From: Herminiimonas sp.
Lineage (GTDB): Bacteria; Pseudomonadota; Gammaproteobacteria; Burkholderiales; Burkholderiaceae
Assembly: GCA_014377155.1 (NCBI GenBank)
Contig: JACMQD010000321.1
Coordinates: 1 to 10,555, forward strand
Length of the DNA: 10,555 bases
Direction: 5' to 3'
Part shown: in pieces, positions 7,741 to 10,555 of the stretch
Numbering within the stretch: the first letter of the stretch is position 1
Layout of the letters: each line of letters opens with the position of its first letter
Program-made: the position numbers and the translations under genes
Notes under the pieces: model-generated
The model's database searches: none
What the model saw: the letters and a program-made list of their open reading frames with translations, nothing else
Told to the model about the DNA's origin: nothing

Positions 7741-9024
7741 TCAAGATTTTTCCGGTTCACCCTCAGGCTTGTGCGCGCGTGGCCGACGGGCTGCTGGTTT
7801 TCTCGGGGCCGCGGGTTTGCGCGGCGATTTTGTTTTGGGTTGCGTATCAGTATCGAGCGGTACCGGTGTGACGGTAAATTCCACTGGTAGGTTTTCAGCA
7901 GGCCTGCTTTCAACCGGCCTGCTATCAACCGGCATTTCCATCGCCTGCGTGAAAACTGGCATGTCGGGTGTGGACTCCCTTTGCGCCGCCGGCTTGCGCG
8001 AACCCCTGCCCTTGCGCCGCGGTTCGTTTCTGACCGTAGGTTCGGGTGTTGCCTCGGTTTCCGCTGTAAACTCGATCGGCGCCATGTCGATTGGTGCCAT
8101 CTGGATTGGTGCCATCTCGATCGGCGCAATGTCATCGAAGTCCATCGGCTCCGTCACTAACGCATCGGTCACCGGCTCCTTGACTGCCAAGGCCGCATTG
8201 CTGCGGTAGACATAGGCGCCGGATTTTTCATCGCGTCCGAATTCTAGCAGGCCACGGGCCTGGGCTTCTTCGATCAGGTTACCGAAGGTGCGAAAGCCGT
8301 AATACGACTCGCTGAAGTCCGGCTTGCGCCGTTTGATCGCCTGTTTCAGTACGGAAGCCCAGATCTTGCCGCTATCACCGCGTTCGGACATCATCGCCTC
8401 GAAGGTCACGACGGCGATATCGATTGCTTGGTTCTTGCGCACTTCGAGTTCTTCCTTGCGCCGATTGCCTTCGTCGGTGGGGCGTCTGGCCGCAGGCTGG
8501 GTTTCGCGCACTTCACGCGCATCGCGTTTGGCGGCGGTGCGTCGGCTCTCACGCACCAGATCATCGTAAAAAATGAACTCGTCGCAATTGGCTACCAGCA
8601 GATCCGAGGTCGATTGCTTGACACCGACGCCGATGACCTGCTTGGCGTTTTCGCGCAACTTGGACACCAACGGTGAAAAATCGGAGTCGCCGCTGATGAT
8701 CACGAATGTATTGACATGCGATTTGGTGTAGCAGAGATCGAGTGCATCGACTACCAGCCGAATATCCGCAGAATTCTTGCCGGACTGTCGCACGTGCGGG
8801 ATTTCGATCAGCTCGAAGTTGGCTTCGTGCATGGTAGCCTTGAAGCCCTTGTAACGATCCCAGTCGCAATAGGCTTTCTTGACCACGATGCTGCCTTTAA
8901 GCAGCAAGCGTTCGAGGACCGGCTTGATATCGAATTTTTCGTACTTGGCGTCACGCACACCAAGCGCGACGTTTTCGAAGTCGCAAAACACGGCCATGCT
9001 GACGTTGTCGCTGTTTGAAGCCAT
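7741..9024 (-). CDS. NYN-domain putative ribonuclease with OST-HTH/LOTUS domain and basic tail
   Basis: This is a 427-residue protein of the LabA/DUF88 class. The N-terminal NYN (PIN-like) domain (about 8-158) has the expected acidic cluster: FCDFENVALG (D15), NSADIRLVVD (D87, D93) and ISGDSDFSPLV (D113, D115). This predicts metal-dependent RNA cleavage. A charged linker (158-200) leads to an OST-HTH/LOTUS-like domain (about 200-276; recognisable by SESYYGFRTFGNLIEEA and YVYRSN), a family known to bind RNA. The last 150 residues are low-complexity. They contain four near-copies of a five-residue unit (IEMAP-type, about 299-318), a second short repeat (VDSRP/VESRP, 366-375), and a Lys/Arg/Pro/Ala-rich end. 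ATG 9024 is preceded by GGAAA about 13 bases away. The gene is convergent with the HDOD gene (58-base gap) and divergent from the dehydrogenase. The RNA target is unknown. Confidence 0.87.
   Translation of the reverse strand: MASNSDNVSMAVFCDFENVALGVRDAKYEKFDIKPVLERLLLKGSIVVKKAYCDWDRYKGFKATMHEANFELIEIPHVRQSGKNSADIRLVVDALDLCYTKSHVNTFVIISGDSDFSPLVSKLRENAKQVIGVGVKQSTSDLLVANCDEFIFYDDLVRESRRTAAKRDAREVRETQPAARRPTDEGNRRKEELEVRKNQAIDIAVVTFEAMMSERGDSGKIWASVLKQAIKRRKPDFSESYYGFRTFGNLIEEAQARGLLEFGRDEKSGAYVYRSNAALAVKEPVTDALVTEPMDFDDIAPIEMAPIQMAPIDMAPIEFTAETEATPEPTVRNEPRRKGRGSRKPAAQRESTPDMPVFTQAMEMPVDSRPVESRPAENLPVEFTVTPVPLDTDTQPKTKSPRKPAAPRKPAARRPRAHKPEGEPEKS
7901..7930. repeat. Two 15-base tandem units in the NYN gene tail
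   Basis: GGCCTGCTTTCAACC and GGCCTGCTATCAACC lie head to tail and differ at one base. On the coding (minus) strand they encode VDSRP-VESRP. The unit is a multiple of three, so copy-number change would keep the frame. Confidence 0.75.
8072..8131. repeat. Four 15-base tandem units in the NYN gene tail
   Basis: The units are TCGATCGGCGCCATG, TCGATTGGTGCCATC, TGGATTGGTGCCATC and TCGATCGGCGCAATG. On the minus strand they encode a five-residue repeat of the type IxMAP. They are imperfect copies in phase with the reading frame. The third-position differences between units suggest that the array has aged and is not freshly expanded. Confidence 0.8.
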
Positions 9025-9082
9025 AATGGTTTATCGTTTCCGTTTCAGGGTGGGGCGGCCGGTTCGGGCAGTTCTGCTACCG

Positions 9083-9092
9083 TTGGCGCCAA
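9083..9092. repeat. Perfect 10-base palindrome TTGGCGCCAA in divergent spacer
   Basis: TTGGCGCCAA is fully symmetric and its last base coincides with the edge of the minus-strand TATAAT. It covers the predicted transcription start of the NYN gene, so it is placed like a repressor operator. I do not recognise the binding protein, and chance cannot be excluded. Confidence 0.4.
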
Positions 9093-9119
9093 TTATACCC
9101 AACTGATTCGAATGACAAA
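9092..9119 (-). promoter_or_regulatory. Candidate sigma-70 promoter for the NYN gene
   Basis: On the minus strand a perfect TATAAT lies at 9097-9092. Upstream of it is TTTGTC (9119-9114, 16-base spacer) or TTGTCA (9118-9113, five of six consensus positions but only a 15-base spacer). Transcription would begin near 9085 and leave a leader of about 60 bases before the ATG at 9024. The -10 is the best in the window; the -35 assignment is less certain. I found no comparable promoter for the plus-strand dehydrogenase in the same spacer. Confidence 0.5.
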
Positions 9120-9184
9120 CCCCGGATATGCTACTGTGCGCGGCGGTAACGTTGCGCCATCAACCTGCTACTGAAAGAATCCGC

Positions 9185-10261
9185 ATGAAGGTACATAAGA
9201 TCGCTGTGATCGCTGGTGACGGCATCGGCAAGGAAGTCATGCCGGAAGGCTTGCGCGTACTCGAAGCAGTCGCCAAAAAATTTAATATTGCGCTTGAATT
9301 CACCACGATCGACTGGGCCAACTGCGATTATTATGCGGCGCACGGCGACATGATGCCCGCAGACTGGTTCGACCAGCTCAAGGGTTTCGAGGCCATCTAT
9401 TTTGGGGCGGCAGGCTGGCCGGCAACGGTACCGGACCATATTTCGCTGTGGGGCTCGCTACTGAAGTTTCGCCGCGACTTCGACGAGTATGTCAATTTGC
9501 GCCCGGTGCGACTGATGCCGGGTGTGCCGTGTCCGCTGGCCAACCGCAAGCCCGGCGACATCGATTTTTATGTGGTGCGGGAAAATACCGAAGGCGAGTA
9601 TTCATCCGTCGGCGGCAAGATGTTCGAAGGCACCGACCGCGAGCTGGTCCTGCAAGAATCCGTTTTCACTCGCAAGGGAGTCGACCGCATCCTAAAATAT
9701 GCATTTGACCTTGCGCAAAGCCGCCCAAAAAAGCACCTGACGTCAGCCACCAAATCGAACGGCATCTCGATCAGCATGCCGTACTGGGACGAGCGTGTGG
9801 AAAAAATGGCGCCGAACTATCCTGACGTGCGCTGGGACAAGTACCACATCGATATCCTCACTGCCCATTTCGTCCTCAATCCCGATAGATTCGACGTCGT
9901 GGTGGCATCGAACCTGTTCGGCGATATTTTGTCGGACTTGGGACCTGCCTGCACCGGTACCATCGGCATTGCGCCGTCCGCCAACCTGAACCCCGACCGG
10001 ACGTACCCGTCTCTGTTCGAGCCGGTGCATGGTTCGGCGCCGGACATCTACGGCAAGAATATCGCCAACCCGATCGCCATGATCTGGTCGGGTGCGATGA
10101 TGCTCGATTTTCTGGGCAACGGCGACGCCAATTATCGGACCGCGCACGACGCTATCATGACCGCGATTGAAACCGTACTGCTCCATGGACCGGTCACTGC
10201 AGACCTGGGCGGCACCAGCAATACCACGCAAGTGGGTATGGCGATAGCAGCGGCGATTTGA
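9185..10261 (+). CDS. Tartrate dehydrogenase/decarboxylase or D-malate dehydrogenase
   Basis: This is a 358-residue NAD-dependent beta-decarboxylating dehydrogenase of the isopropylmalate/isocitrate dehydrogenase family. Characterised relatives act on tartrate isomers (oxidation to oxaloglycolate, or decarboxylation to D-glycerate) and on D-malate (to pyruvate and CO2), using Mn/Mg and K ions. Visible family features are IAGDGIGKEV (9-18), LRPVR (105-109), VRENTEGEYS (131-140, with Y139), the catalytic lysine K190 in SATKSNG, the metal-binding aspartates D223, D247 and D251 (NLFGDILSDLGP), and the cofactor loop region EPVHGSAPDIYGKNIANPIA (279-298). The AHFVLNPDRFDVVVASN stretch fits the tartrate/D-malate subgroup better than LeuB. 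ATG 9185 follows AAAGA and begins in the family's usual way; an in-frame upstream ATG at 9128 would add 19 unrelated residues. Substrate preference among tartrate and D-malate (TtuC versus DmlA) cannot be settled by reading. Confidence 0.92.
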   Translation: MKVHKIAVIAGDGIGKEVMPEGLRVLEAVAKKFNIALEFTTIDWANCDYYAAHGDMMPADWFDQLKGFEAIYFGAAGWPATVPDHISLWGSLLKFRRDFDEYVNLRPVRLMPGVPCPLANRKPGDIDFYVVRENTEGEYSSVGGKMFEGTDRELVLQESVFTRKGVDRILKYAFDLAQSRPKKHLTSATKSNGISISMPYWDERVEKMAPNYPDVRWDKYHIDILTAHFVLNPDRFDVVVASNLFGDILSDLGPACTGTIGIAPSANLNPDRTYPSLFEPVHGSAPDIYGKNIANPIAMIWSGAMMLDFLGNGDANYRTAHDAIMTAIETVLLHGPVTADLGGTSNTTQVGMAIAAAI

Positions 10262-10401
10262 CTAGCGAAAATGGCGCGGTTGCACAAAACATGATGTAAT
10301 TGACACTATTTCGGGAAGACGTGTTTGCCGACAAAATTCGGGTAAACAGGATGGCTTTTTGCGCGTGATTCGTGGCATCTTCGATAGCAGTGGGGCAACG
10401 G

Positions 10402-10413
10402 GGAATTAATTCC
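10402..10413. repeat. 12-base perfect palindrome GGAATTAATTCC
   Basis: GGAATTAATTCC is fully symmetric and lies in the AT-rich non-coding end about 35 bases before the FNR-like site. It could be a regulator site. No T-run follows, so it does not look like a terminator. Confidence 0.35.
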
Positions 10414-10447
10414 GTAAACAATCAGAAACTGACTGGCACTCCGGACA

Positions 10448-10461
10448 TTGATTAATGTCAA
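10448..10461. promoter_or_regulatory. FNR/Anr-like box (one mismatch)
   Basis: TTGATTAATGTCAA differs from the FNR-family consensus TTGAT-N4-ATCAA at one position (G for A at 10457). It overlaps an inverted repeat, GACATT-GATT-AATGTC (10444-10459). If used as a class II activator site, transcription would start about 41 bases away, near 10496 on the plus strand, but I see no good -10 at that distance. The regulated gene would lie outside the window. Confidence 0.33.
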
Positions 10462-10555
10462 AGTGGTTTCAGTTAAAAAAGCGATGCTGTACGTTGCCAA
10501 AAAAGAAATAAAAATATTTCAAAAAAGGCTACAAGAAAACATCTTCGCTACATTA

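Larger units (their letters stand above)
10262..10555. other. Non-coding, AT-rich right-hand end
   Basis: I see no believable gene in this stretch: the short open frames on the minus strand lack family resemblance and overlap the dehydrogenase end. There is no clear hairpin plus T-run terminator after the dehydrogenase. The composition falls sharply, with only 13 G/C among the last 55 bases and several A-tracts. It most likely represents the upstream regulatory region of a gene beyond the right edge. Confidence 0.55.

Noticed and set aside
7700..7751. Possible terminator between the convergent HDOD and NYN genes
   Set aside because: GGATG/CATCC and GGGA/TCCC pairings exist and a short T-run follows, but the stems are short, the outer loop is large and the T-run is about ten bases away from the stem. 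I cannot support it as a terminator.
8428..9018. Plus-strand open frames opposite the NYN gene
   Set aside because: They mirror the NYN and LOTUS coding sequence, which has clear motifs on the minus strand. No independent start signals or domains were seen.
9743..10231. Minus-strand open frame of 162 codons opposite the dehydrogenase
   Set aside because: It overlaps the most conserved catalytic part of the dehydrogenase and has no recognisable protein features.
10300..10328. Perfect TTGACA (-35) after the dehydrogenase
   Set aside because: No acceptable -10 sequence occurs 16-18 bases downstream.
10433..10456. Possible sigma-54 promoter starting at TGGCAC
   Set aside because: The GC of the -12 element is not at the required spacing, so the match fails.
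10194..10500. Two short minus-strand open frames at the right end
   Set aside because: They overlap each other and the dehydrogenase end, have no recognisable motif, and lie in AT-rich DNA where regulatory sites are more plausible.

Overview
The window looks like a chromosomal segment of a betaproteobacterium. The evidence is an E. coli-type CheY/CheZ pair (CheZ is largely restricted to beta- and gammaproteobacteria), moderately GC-rich coding sequence, and the general gene style. Burkholderiales, possibly Oxalobacteraceae, is my best guess, but it is an inference from protein resemblance and not a proven placement. I see no insertion sequence, phage gene, RNA gene or CRISPR array.

Bases 1-1803 hold a chemotaxis block: the 3' end of a methyl-accepting chemotaxis protein, then cheY and cheZ, which overlap by four bases. 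After a 92-base gap, bases 1896-7682 form a tightly packed four-gene signalling cassette. It encodes a secreted family 3 solute-binding protein, a 996-residue membrane hybrid histidine kinase (periplasmic sensor, HisKA, HATPase, two receiver domains, HPt), a receiver/HD-GYP response regulator and an HDOD-domain protein. The junctions inside this cassette overlap by one or four bases, so the genes are very probably co-transcribed and translationally coupled. No transporter permease or ATPase gene is present, which suggests that the binding protein feeds a ligand signal to the kinase. The kinase would then phosphorylate the HD-GYP protein to change cyclic di-GMP breakdown. Together with the neighbouring chemotaxis genes this reads as a module controlling motility or lifestyle in response to a small periplasmic ligand.

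Convergent to the cassette, on the minus strand (7741-9024), is a gene for a NYN-domain putative ribonuclease with an OST-HTH/LOTUS domain and a long, repeat-containing, basic disordered tail. Divergent from it, on the plus strand (9185-10261), is a tartrate dehydrogenase/D-malate dehydrogenase-type enzyme. The 160-base divergent spacer contains a perfect TATAAT on the minus strand next to a perfect palindrome. The last 294 bases hold no convincing gene, become very AT-rich and contain two symmetric sites, one of which resembles an FNR/Anr box. They are probably the upstream region of a gene outside the window.

The most interesting item is the binding-protein/hybrid-kinase/HD-GYP/HDOD cassette. 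The individual families are known, but the specific circuit and its ligand cannot be read from the sequence.
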